A stretch of 64,000 nt of DNA from Kineococcus sp. NBC_00420. GTDB lineage: Bacteria; Actinomycetota; Actinomycetes; Actinomycetales; Kineococcaceae. Position numbers and translations under genes: made by a program. The stretch is taken from positions 5,356,006-5,420,005 of the forward strand of contig NZ_CP107930.1 in NCBI RefSeq assembly GCF_036021035.1, read 5' to 3'. The first letter of the stretch is position 1. Every line of letters begins with the position of its first letter. Of the stretch, positions 1 to 7,286 are shown piece by piece. The notes under the pieces were generated by a model. The model saw nothing but the letters and a program-made list of their open reading frames with translations, did no database searches and was not told where the DNA came from.

Positions 1-315
1 CTCTACGCCGCCCACGACCCCGACAACCTCGACGGCGAGAACACTGCGTTGCCGGCCTCCGCGGCCGGCCCGGAGATGGCCCGCCTGCACCGCGAGATGC
101 ATCAGCGGATGCTGGGCAATGGCTTCTGCACACGACCTCCGGCGCTGGACTGCACCTTCGAGTCGGTCTGCGAGACCTGCACGTTCTTCCAGACCTCGAT
201 CGCCTTCCGACCGACGTTGCAGGCCCAGTACGACCACGCCGCCGAACATGATCAACAAGGGCGTCAGCAGCTCTTCGCGGGCCTCCTCAGAGGCCTCGAC
301 CAGCCCGCGTCCTGA
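1..315 (+). CDS. site-specific integrase, C-terminal part (partial)
   Basis: The frame is open from base 1 to a TGA at 313-315, so about 104 codons of the 3' end of a longer gene are present. The tail contains a Cys-rich block (CTRPPALDCTFESVCETC) followed by FRPTLQAQYDHA and ends in a short Gln/Leu-rich helix. I recognise this arrangement from the C-termini of actinobacterial tyrosine-type integrases of mobile elements, where it follows the catalytic domain. The catalytic Arg/His/Tyr residues would lie to the left of the window, so activity cannot be judged. It suggests the left edge is the end of another mobile element. The family call is from memory of the motif, not from an alignment. Confidence 0.6.
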   Translation, partial: LYAAHDPDNLDGENTALPASAAGPEMARLHREMHQRMLGNGFCTRPPALDCTFESVCETCTFFQTSIAFRPTLQAQYDHAAEHDQQGRQQLFAGLLRGLDQPAS

Positions 316-451
316 CCCCCTTGACACCGATCACCTGCATAAGCGGGATGACCGTGACACCGCAGCCACTGACGCCTTAGCGAGAGGCGGGCAGGTTGTC
401 GTACTCCCGCATCGAGGATGCGCTGGGTGTTGCCACCGGAAGCTGAGCACT

Positions 452-502
452 CGGGCCGGACCCCACGATGCTCAGAACCGGGCCGGACCCCACGATGCTC
501 AG
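452..502. repeat. two 24-bp direct repeats overlapping the lacI stop
   Basis: Positions 452-475 and 479-502 are identical over 24 bases, with a 27-bp period. The second copy overlaps the stop codon (499-501) of the minus-strand lacI gene, so the repeat lies at the gene's 3' end. It may be a slippage duplication; function unknown. Confidence 0.75.
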
Positions 503-1509
503 GACGCCGGTGGGGGCGCGCTTCCGCCCTGCGCGATCAGCGGGGAGGACAGTAGTCGCACCTCCGGGGTCGCGTCGCCGGCGATCCGCGCGGAGAGCAT
601 CTCGACGGCGACCCGGCCCATCTCGCTGATCGGTACCTCGACCACGTCCACCGGCTGCGGCAACCCGGCGGCCGCACCGGTGGCGCCCACGCTGACCAGC
701 GACAGGTCCCTGGGGATGCGCACCCCCTGCTCCTCCAGGGTCGAGACCAGGTGCGGCAGCGCCGTCTCGTGGTGGACCACCAGCGCGGTCAGATCGGGCT
801 GCTGTGCGCGCAGACCGTTCAGGCAGGTCCGGGCGGCCTCCGCGGTGGGGTCGCAGGACTGGGTCGCGACCCGCAGGCCCGCAGATGCGGCCTGATCGAG
901 GAAGCTCGCCTGCAGGCGGTCGGCGTAGCCGGCCTGGTGGACCGATGAGGTGCTCGAGCTGACGAGGCCGATGCTGGTGTGCCCCAACCGGGCCAGGTGG
1001 TCCACGGCGGTGCGGGCCGCGAGGGCGAAGTCGAAGTCCACGCAGGACAGCCCCTGGGTCTCGCGGGGCAGGCCCATCAGCACGGCCGGACGCCCGAGGC
1101 CCGCGAGCAGCCCGATCCGGGGGTCGTCGACCGCGATGTCCAGGACGATCAGCCCGTCGACCAAGGCGGTGGCGGTCACCCGCTCCAGCCCCGCGGAGTC
1201 TTCCTGGGTGAGCAGGAGGACGTCGGCCTCGTGGCGCCGGGCGGTCGTGGTCACCGCCCGCACGAACTGCATGACCACGTTGACGTCGGCGTCCTCGTGC
1301 AGGGGGACGACGAGGCCGATGACGCCCGTGCGGTTGGAGGCCGACGCCAGCGCCCGGGCCCCTGCGTTGGGTCGGTAGCCGAGGAGGGCGACGGCGTCCA
1401 GGACGCGGGTGCGGGTGGGCTCGGAGATCGAGCGCTTGCCGCTCAGCACGTAGGACACCGTGCTCAGTGAGACCCCCGCCGACCGCGCGACGTCGCTGAT
1501 CGTCGCCAT
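499..1509 (-). CDS. LacI-family transcriptional regulator
   Basis: 336 aa, the usual LacI-family length. The N-terminus is a classical LacI helix-turn-helix and hinge (ISDVARSAGVSLSTVSYVLS at residues 4-23, hinge helix ending near RPNAGARALA). It is followed by a periplasmic-binding-protein-like sensor domain. The ATG at 1509 has a strong ribosome-binding site (AGGAGG about 5 bases upstream). The gene is divergent from the sugar ABC importer and GH42 gene. A perfect 16-bp palindrome at 1659-1674, close to the importer start, is the likely operator. By family knowledge it should repress the importer/galactosidase operon until a sugar ligand binds. The ligand, probably a beta-galactoside, is inferred from the neighbours only. 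Confidence 0.93.
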   Translation of the reverse strand: MATISDVARSAGVSLSTVSYVLSGKRSISEPTRTRVLDAVALLGYRPNAGARALASASNRTGVIGLVVPLHEDADVNVVMQFVRAVTTTARRHEADVLLLTQEDSAGLERVTATALVDGLIVLDIAVDDPRIGLLAGLGRPAVLMGLPRETQGLSCVDFDFALAARTAVDHLARLGHTSIGLVSSSTSSVHQAGYADRLQASFLDQAASAGLRVATQSCDPTAEAARTCLNGLRAQQPDLTALVVHHETALPHLVSTLEEQGVRIPRDLSLVSVGATGAAAGLPQPVDVVEVPISEMGRVAVEMLSARIAGDATPEVRLLSSPLIAQGGSAPPPAS

Positions 1510-1615
1510 CCCACCTCCTGATCACCGCTACCCGAGACCGGCCCATCCTGTCGGACGCCGGGCGCTGAGGAGGCATCTGCGCCGAAACAGGACCGGAGCG
1601 TCGGGGGGGGAGTAC

Positions 1616-1674
1616 TTGACAACGGCGCGTGAGGGCGAAGAAGCTTTCCGCACCTGCTGTCGAAGCGCTTCGAC
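1616..1674 (+). promoter_or_regulatory. putative promoter and LacI operator of the sugar operon
   Basis: GTCGAAGCGCTTCGAC at 1659-1674 is a perfect 16-bp palindrome with the central CG typical of LacI-family operators. A TTGACA hexamer lies at 1616-1621, with a weak -10 candidate around 1638-1644. The operator would then sit just downstream of the transcription start, about 40 bp before the binding-protein ATG. The operator call is solid as a symmetry element; the promoter is tentative. Confidence 0.65.
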
Positions 1675-1715
1675 GAAGTGCGGACGGCCCCCCCCCCACG
1701 TCGAAGGAGACGGAC

Positions 1716-3014
1716 ATGCGCAGGAGGACCTTCGCGGCGGCCACCGCCGCAGCAGGCTTGGCGCTCACGCTCAACGCCTGCTCGAAGGGCGAAAGCAGCA
1801 GCAGCGACGACGGCGGGCCCGTCACCTTGAACTACTGGGGGTGGGGCACGGCACAGGACGGCATGGTCGAGGCCTGGAACAAGGCCCACCCCGAGGTCCA
1901 GGTCCGCAAGACCGACGCGGGCGGGTCGACGGAGTCCAGTGCGAAGCTGCTCACGGCCACTCGGGCGAAGAACGCCCCCGACGTCGCCGTGGTGCAGTAC
2001 GACACGCTCCCGGCGATGATCGTCGGCGGTGTCGCCGCGGACATCAGCAGTTTCGCCTCCGAGGCGAAGGCGCAGTTCACCCCGGGCGTGTGGAGCCAGG
2101 TCGAGTTCGACGGCGCCGTCTACGGGATCCCCCAGGACGTCGGCCCGCAGGCCCTGGCCTACAACCAGAAACGGTTCACCGAGCTGGGTATCGCGGTGCC
2201 GACGACCTGGGAGGAGTTCGCCACGGCCGCCGAGGCGGTGCGCACCGCGGACCCCGAGTCCACGCTCGCCACGTTCGCCCCGGCGGAGTTCGGCGGTTTC
2301 GCCGCCATGGCCCAGCAGGCGGGTGCCCAGTGGTGGACGGTGGACGGCGAGAAGTGGACGGTGAACATCGACGACGACGCCTCCCGCGAGGTCGCGGCGT
2401 ACTGGCAGGACCTGGTCGATCGCGGGGTCGTCGACGCCGAACCCCTGCTCACGCCGGAGTGGAACGCGAAGCTCGCCGCGGGCAAGGTCCTCTCCTGGCC
2501 GGCGGCGCTGTGGGCCAACGGCGTCATCAACGGCGTCGTGCCCGAGCAGGCCGGGGACTGGGCCCTGGCGCCCATCCCACAGTGGAAGGCGGGCGACTCC
2601 GCGGTGTCGTTCCAGGGCGGGTCGGCCGTGGTCGTCACCACGTCGTCGAAGCACGCGAAGCAGGCCGCGGAGTTCGCCGCGTGGATCAACACGAGTCCCG
2701 AGGGATCGGCGGCCCAGATCAGCGCGGGACAGTACCCGGCATCGCTCAACGGTCAGGACTTGACGCTGAAGAGCGATCCCCCTCTCCAATCGCCGCAGCA
2801 GGCCGACTACTGGCAGGTCGCGCAGCAGATCGCGAGCAACACGGTCCCCGAGGTGAGCTGGGGCCCGAACGTCAACGTGGCCAACAGCGCCTTCCAGGAC
2901 GCGTTCAACGACGCCGTGACCAACCGAACGTCGTTCACCGACGCGCTCGCCACCGTGCAGGAGGCGGTCGTGGCCGACATGGAGAAGTCCGGCTTCACCG
3001 TCAGCGCCGGCTGA
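1716..3014 (+). CDS. sugar ABC transporter substrate-binding lipoprotein
   Basis: 432 aa. The start at 1716 is chosen because AAGGAG lies 8 bases upstream and the N-terminus is then a lipoprotein signal: MRRR, a hydrophobic stretch, and lipobox LNAC with the lipidated Cys at residue 22. The mature protein resembles family 1 extracellular solute-binding proteins (maltose/oligosaccharide type), with the opening strand VTLNYWGWGTAQDGMVEAWN. An upstream in-frame GTG at 1629 would bury the signal peptide and is rejected. It should capture an oligosaccharide outside the membrane and deliver it to the two permeases encoded next, with which it overlaps by 1 bp (TGATG). No ATPase gene is present; such carbohydrate importers commonly share an MsiK-like ATPase encoded elsewhere. 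Confidence 0.92.
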   Translation: MRRRTFAAATAAAGLALTLNACSKGESSSSDDGGPVTLNYWGWGTAQDGMVEAWNKAHPEVQVRKTDAGGSTESSAKLLTATRAKNAPDVAVVQYDTLPAMIVGGVAADISSFASEAKAQFTPGVWSQVEFDGAVYGIPQDVGPQALAYNQKRFTELGIAVPTTWEEFATAAEAVRTADPESTLATFAPAEFGGFAAMAQQAGAQWWTVDGEKWTVNIDDDASREVAAYWQDLVDRGVVDAEPLLTPEWNAKLAAGKVLSWPAALWANGVINGVVPEQAGDWALAPIPQWKAGDSAVSFQGGSAVVVTTSSKHAKQAAEFAAWINTSPEGSAAQISAGQYPASLNGQDLTLKSDPPLQSPQQADYWQVAQQIASNTVPEVSWGPNVNVANSAFQDAFNDAVTNRTSFTDALATVQEAVVADMEKSGFTVSAG

Positions 3015-3964
3015 TGAGCTCCACCACCACGACGAGCGCCGGCCCTCACGTCCGGGCGGGGGCCGACCGGCCCGGGCGCCGTCCACTCGCCCCCTACCTC
3101 TTCCTCGCTCCCGCCCTCGTGCTGTTCGCCGTCTTCCTCGTCGTGCCGATCGGTTACGCGGTCTGTCTGAGCCTGCGGGGGTTGCGCGTCAGCGGGTCGG
3201 GGCCGTTCGGGCGCCGCGAGGAGACGTTCATCGGGCTGGACAACTACGCCACCGCCCTGACCAGCACCGACTTCCTCGAGGGCTTCGGGCGGCTGCTGGC
3301 TTACGGCGTGATCGCCGTGCCCCTGACCCTCGGTCTCGCCCTGGTGTTCGCGCTGCTGCTGGACGCCACGACGACCACCGCCAAGCGCTTCTCCCGCACG
3401 GCCATCTTCATTCCCTACGCCGTGCCGGGCGTGATCGCGTCCCTGCTCTGGGGCTTCCTCTACCTGCCGACGACGAGCCCGATCAGCGACGTCACCCAGG
3501 CCCTCGGGCTGGGCGCGATTCCGTTCCTGTCCGGCTCGACCCTGTACGGCTCGGTCGCGAACATCGCGATCTGGGGCGGGGTCGGTTTCAACATGATCAT
3601 CATCTACACCTCGCTGCGCGGGATCCCCGCTGAGCTGCACGAGGCGGCCCGCCTCGACGGCGCCTCGGAGCTGCAGATCGCCGTGCGGGTGAAGGTGCCT
3701 CTCGTCGCCCCGGCCCTCGTGTTGACGGCGCTCTTCGCCCTCATCGGCACCCTGCAGGTCTACGGCGAACCCACGACGTTGCGTCCCATGACGACATCCA
3801 TCTCCCAGACCTGGGTACCCCTCATGACCATCTACCGCGACGCCTTCACCCGCGACGACCTACCGCTCGCCGCGGCCGCCTCCGTGCTGCTGGCGGTGGG
3901 CACCCTCGTGGTCTCCGTCGTCCTCCTGCGCCTCGCACAGCGCCGCGCCTTCGGGGACGCCTGA
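3014..3964 (+). CDS. sugar ABC transporter permease (MalF type)
   Basis: 316 aa. The ATG overlaps the preceding stop by one base. Six membrane segments are visible, the first at about residues 28-50 (YLFLAPALVLFAVFLVVPIG), typical of MalF/UgpA-like carbohydrate permeases. The cytoplasmic EAA loop is present as ELHEAARLDGASELQIAVRV in the C-terminal half; this contacts the ATPase. It forms the transmembrane channel with the next gene product. The start is fixed by coupling to the binding-protein gene; longer in-frame readings upstream are non-coding overlap with that gene. Confidence 0.93.
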   Translation: MSSTTTTSAGPHVRAGADRPGRRPLAPYLFLAPALVLFAVFLVVPIGYAVCLSLRGLRVSGSGPFGRREETFIGLDNYATALTSTDFLEGFGRLLAYGVIAVPLTLGLALVFALLLDATTTTAKRFSRTAIFIPYAVPGVIASLLWGFLYLPTTSPISDVTQALGLGAIPFLSGSTLYGSVANIAIWGGVGFNMIIIYTSLRGIPAELHEAARLDGASELQIAVRVKVPLVAPALVLTALFALIGTLQVYGEPTTLRPMTTSISQTWVPLMTIYRDAFTRDDLPLAAAASVLLAVGTLVVSVVLLRLAQRRAFGDA

Positions 3965-4860
3965 TGAGCGCCCTGGACTCCGCGGCCAGCCCTGTCGTGA
4001 ACGCGCCGCACCACGCCTCCGCGAGACCACCGCGGCAGGCCAAGGTCCTGCCCACCGCGATCCTCGTGCTGGGGGCGGTCTACTGCCTCGTCCCCGTCGC
4101 CTGGGTCCTCGTCGCGTCGAGCAAGTCTCCTGGGGAGCTGTTCTCGACGTTCACCTTCGCCCCGGGTACGGGCCTGTTGGACAACCTGCGCGCCCTCTTC
4201 GCCTACGGTGACGGGCAGTTCCTGCTCTGGAGCCTCAACAGCCTCGTGTACGCCGGGATCGGGTCGGTGCTCTCCACCTTGGTCTCGACGATGGCGGGCT
4301 ACGCCCTGGCGAAGTACCGGTTTCCGGGCCGGGATGCCATCTTCCTGGCGATCCTCGGCGGGGTCCTGCTCCCCGGCATCACGCTGGCCATTCCTCAGTA
4401 CCTGCTCATGACGAAGATCGGCCTCGCCGGCAGCTACTGGTCGGTCCTGCTGCCCTCGATCATCTCGCCCTTCGGCATCTACCTGTGCCGGGTCTACGCC
4501 TTGGCCGCCGTGCCCGATGAGGTCGTGGAGGCCGCGCGCATCGACGGAGCGAGCGAGTGGCGCACCTTCCGCGCGGTCGCGGTGCCCATGCTGCTGCCCG
4601 GCATGGTCACCGTCTTCATGCTGCAGTTCGTCGGCGCGTGGAACAACTTCCTGCTGCCCTTCGTGATGCTCTCCGACGAGCGCCGCTACCCGCTCACGGT
4701 GGGCCTGTACTCCCTGCTGGCGAAAGGCTCTGGCGAGCCGGCCCTGTACACGTTGGCCATCGTCGGTGCCGCCGTGTCGATCGTGCCGCTGATCGCCATG
4801 CTGCTCTTCCTGCAACGGTTCTGGCGGATGGACCTCATCAGCGGCGGGTTGAAGGGATGA
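3964..4860 (+). CDS. sugar ABC transporter permease (MalG type)
   Basis: 298 aa. The start overlaps the previous stop by one base (TGATG). Membrane helices begin near residue 29 (KVLPTAILVLGAVYCLVPVA). The EAA motif EVVEAARIDGASEWRTFRAV is present, followed by the conserved C-terminal segment with WNNFLLP. This is the MalG/LacG-like partner of the preceding permease. The following galactosidase gene overlaps its stop by 4 bp, supporting one mRNA for import and hydrolysis. Confidence 0.93.
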   Translation: MSALDSAASPVVNAPHHASARPPRQAKVLPTAILVLGAVYCLVPVAWVLVASSKSPGELFSTFTFAPGTGLLDNLRALFAYGDGQFLLWSLNSLVYAGIGSVLSTLVSTMAGYALAKYRFPGRDAIFLAILGGVLLPGITLAIPQYLLMTKIGLAGSYWSVLLPSIISPFGIYLCRVYALAAVPDEVVEAARIDGASEWRTFRAVAVPMLLPGMVTVFMLQFVGAWNNFLLPFVMLSDERRYPLTVGLYSLLAKGSGEPALYTLAIVGAAVSIVPLIAMLLFLQRFWRMDLISGGLKG

Positions 4861-6950
4861 CGTCGCGGCACGAGAGCAGCCGGTCCGCGTCAGGGCCCGC
4901 ACCACGGCCCGCGCCACGGCTGGGCACCGAGCGGTTCCTGTTCGGCGGCGATTACAACCCGGAGCAGTGGCCGGAGGAGGTGTGGGCCCAGGACGTCGCG
5001 CTCATGCGGCGGGCGGGGGTCAACGCCGCCACCGTGGGGGTGTTCTCCTGGGCGCGGCTCGAGCCCTCGGAGGGGAGCTACGACTTCGGCTGGTTGGACC
5101 GCGTCCTGGCGACCCTGCACGAGGGCGGTATCGGCGTCGTCCTTGCGACACCGACCGCTTCCCCGCCCCCGTGGTTCACCCGTGCTCACCCCGACGCGAT
5201 GCCCGTCGATGCAGACGGGCGGGCCCTGGTTCACGGCAGCCGTGACACCTACGCGGTGAGCGCGCCGGCCTACCGCGACGCGTGCCGGGAGATCGCTGAG
5301 AAGCTGGCCGTGCGCTACGGCGACCATCCGGCCCTCATTGCCTGGCACGTGCACAACGAGTACGGGACGCTCGATCACGGCGAGCACGCGGCCGTCGCCT
5401 TCCGGGGCTGGCTGCGGCGGCGCTACGGGACGCTGGAGGAGCTGAACCGCCGCTGGTACACCGCGTTCTGGTCGCAGGGCTACTCCTCCTGGGAGGACGT
5501 CCTGCCGCCGCGGCGGACGCAGTACCTGGCCAACCCGACGCACGCGCTGGACTTCAAGCGTTTCTCCTCCGACGAGATGCTGGACGCGCTGCGCGAGCAG
5601 CGCGACGTCATCCGAGCCGCCGCTTCGCACGCCCCCGTCACGACCAACTTCATGCTGCCTTCCTGGAACCACCTGGAGCAGTGGAGCTGGTCGGCCGAGT
5701 TGGACCTCGTGTCGGTGGACCACTACCTCGACACGACGGGTCCGGACGGGGAAACCCACGCCGCTTACGGTGGGGACCTCACCCGCTCCTGGTCCGGCGG
5801 GGGGCCGTGGCTGCTCATGGAACAGAGCAGCACGAGCTCGTCCCTGCCGGGCCGCCGCGCCCACAAGGAACCCGACCGCGTCGTGCGCAACTCCCTGTCC
5901 TACATCGCCCGGGGTTCACAGGGCGCGCTGTTCTTCCAGTGGCGCGCGCCGCTGGCCGGGTCCGAGGCGTGGCACGGCGGGATGATCCCCCACGCCGGTC
6001 CGCAGTCGCGCTCCTTCCGGGGCTTCGAGCAGCTCGGCCGCGTGCTGCACTCGATCGCGGAGGTGGCTGAACCCCCGGCCGTTGGACCGTTGGTGGTCGC
6101 CGACGTGGCGATCGTGTGGCACGCGGAGGGCTGGTGGGCCACGGATATTCCCCAGCTGCCCAGCGATGACCTCGACTACTCCGCCACCGTGCGCGCCGCT
6201 CACCGTGCGCTGTGGCAGGAGGGTTTCGCGGTGGACTTCGTCGCCCCGGACGCGGACCTGTCCCGCTACCGCCTGGTCCTCCTACCGAGCATGTTCGCCC
6301 TCAGCGACGCCGCGGTGGAGCGCCTGGGTGCCCATGTGCGCAGCGGTGGCCACCTCGCCGTCTGGCCCTTCACCGGGTACGCCGACGAGCACCTGCACGT
6401 CCAACCCGGTGGGTATCCCGGGCGCCTGCGGGACCTGCTGGGCGTGCGGGTGGAAGAGCTGCACCCCCTGGCTGCGGGAGAGCACGTCGCCCTGGACGAC
6501 GGCACCCTCGAGCTCACCGGGACCGTGTGGAGCGAGGTCGTCGACCCCGACGGCGCCGAGGTGGTGGCCCGCTACCGGGGCGGGGAGCTCGACGGTGCTC
6601 CCGCCCTCACGCGGTGCGTCACGGGTGGCGGGGTCGCGCACTACGTCTCGACGTTCCTGGTCGAGGATTCCCTGCGGGGATGGCTCCGCGGACTGTGCGC
6701 GCAGGCGGGAGTCTCCCGGGTTGTCGAGGGGTGCCCAGCCCTCGTGGAGGTCGTGCGCCGCCGGGGCGCTCGGGCGGACTACCTGTTCGTGTTGAACCAC
6801 TCCGCTGCCGCGGTGCGGGTCATCGGGCCCGGACACGACCTCACGACGGGAAGCGCCGCCGACGCCGGCCTCGACGTAGCGGCACGGGGCTGGGCCGTGC
6901 TCCGGGTCCGGGACGAGGCCGGGTCGTGGCAGGTCGTCCCGGCCGGGTGA
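4857..6950 (+). CDS. beta-galactosidase, glycoside hydrolase family 42
   Basis: 697 aa, normal for GH42. The start at 4857 overlaps the permease stop (ATGA). Family landmarks are FGGDYNPEQWPEEVW near residues 29-43, the acid/base glutamate in WHVHNEYG (E168), and the nucleophile in LLMEQSSTS (E322). The C-terminal part matches the trimerisation and beta domains (ADVAIVWHAEGWWA onward). No signal peptide is seen, so it should hydrolyse imported beta-galactosides in the cytoplasm. It follows two permeases and a binding protein under a LacI regulator, a standard catabolic operon. Natural substrate (lactose, galacto-oligosaccharide or plant galactan fragments) is not decided by the sequence. Confidence 0.93.
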   Translation: MTSRHESSRSASGPAPRPAPRLGTERFLFGGDYNPEQWPEEVWAQDVALMRRAGVNAATVGVFSWARLEPSEGSYDFGWLDRVLATLHEGGIGVVLATPTASPPPWFTRAHPDAMPVDADGRALVHGSRDTYAVSAPAYRDACREIAEKLAVRYGDHPALIAWHVHNEYGTLDHGEHAAVAFRGWLRRRYGTLEELNRRWYTAFWSQGYSSWEDVLPPRRTQYLANPTHALDFKRFSSDEMLDALREQRDVIRAAASHAPVTTNFMLPSWNHLEQWSWSAELDLVSVDHYLDTTGPDGETHAAYGGDLTRSWSGGGPWLLMEQSSTSSSLPGRRAHKEPDRVVRNSLSYIARGSQGALFFQWRAPLAGSEAWHGGMIPHAGPQSRSFRGFEQLGRVLHSIAEVAEPPAVGPLVVADVAIVWHAEGWWATDIPQLPSDDLDYSATVRAAHRALWQEGFAVDFVAPDADLSRYRLVLLPSMFALSDAAVERLGAHVRSGGHLAVWPFTGYADEHLHVQPGGYPGRLRDLLGVRVEELHPLAAGEHVALDDGTLELTGTVWSEVVDPDGAEVVARYRGGELDGAPALTRCVTGGGVAHYVSTFLVEDSLRGWLRGLCAQAGVSRVVEGCPALVEVVRRRGARADYLFVLNHSAAAVRVIGPGHDLTTGSAADAGLDVAARGWAVLRVRDEAGSWQVVPAG

Positions 6951-7286
6951 TCGGCGCGGGTCACCCGGCGCGTCGTCGGCCCACGTTCGGCTGGAGCGGA
7001 CGATGCAGTGCCACATCCGCCTGAGGACCTGCTCGTTCCCCTTCGGGCCCTGACGGCGTCGCCGACCACGCGTGTGCTCAGCACGCTATGGGCGCGGTCA
7101 GGCCGGCGACGACGTCCACTCCGCGGTAGCCGGTGTGCGCTGCAACAGCGTCGACCGACGTGGCGAAGCGCAGATGCCACGACGGATCCAAGTGCGGCTC
7201 CCGCAGTTCGCCGCCGGACCCGAAGCAGCTGGTGGCACCACCCAAGACGTTGGTGATGTTCTAGCTGCTGAGTCGTCGTCCGTCGC
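6951..7286. other. intergenic stretch between the GH42 gene and the IS1182-type element
   Basis: 336 bp with no convincing complete gene and no clear terminator. On the minus strand 7078-7260 is open with good third-position GC (listed separately). Before the IS inserted, this DNA lay directly downstream of the VWA gene. Confidence 0.6.
7078..7260 (-). pseudogene. possible gene fragment downstream of the VWA gene
   Basis: A minus-strand frame of 61 codons including the stop (TGA at 7078-7080) reads as plausible protein (…GELREPHLDPSWHLRFA…) with G or C at most third positions. It has no ATG or GTG start, only a TTG near its 5' end, and a stop at 7261-7263 closes it upstream. It may be the remnant of a gene that followed the VWA operon before IS insertion, or chance coding bias. 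Family not recognised. Confidence 0.2.

Noticed and set aside
377-1825. 482-codon minus-strand frame overlapping lacI
   Set aside because: Arg/Pro/Gly-rich shadow of the real LacI frame; no domain.
1464-3086. 540-codon minus-strand frame opposite the binding-protein gene
   Set aside because: Shadow frame in GC-rich DNA; the plus strand has lipobox, ribosome site and family motifs.
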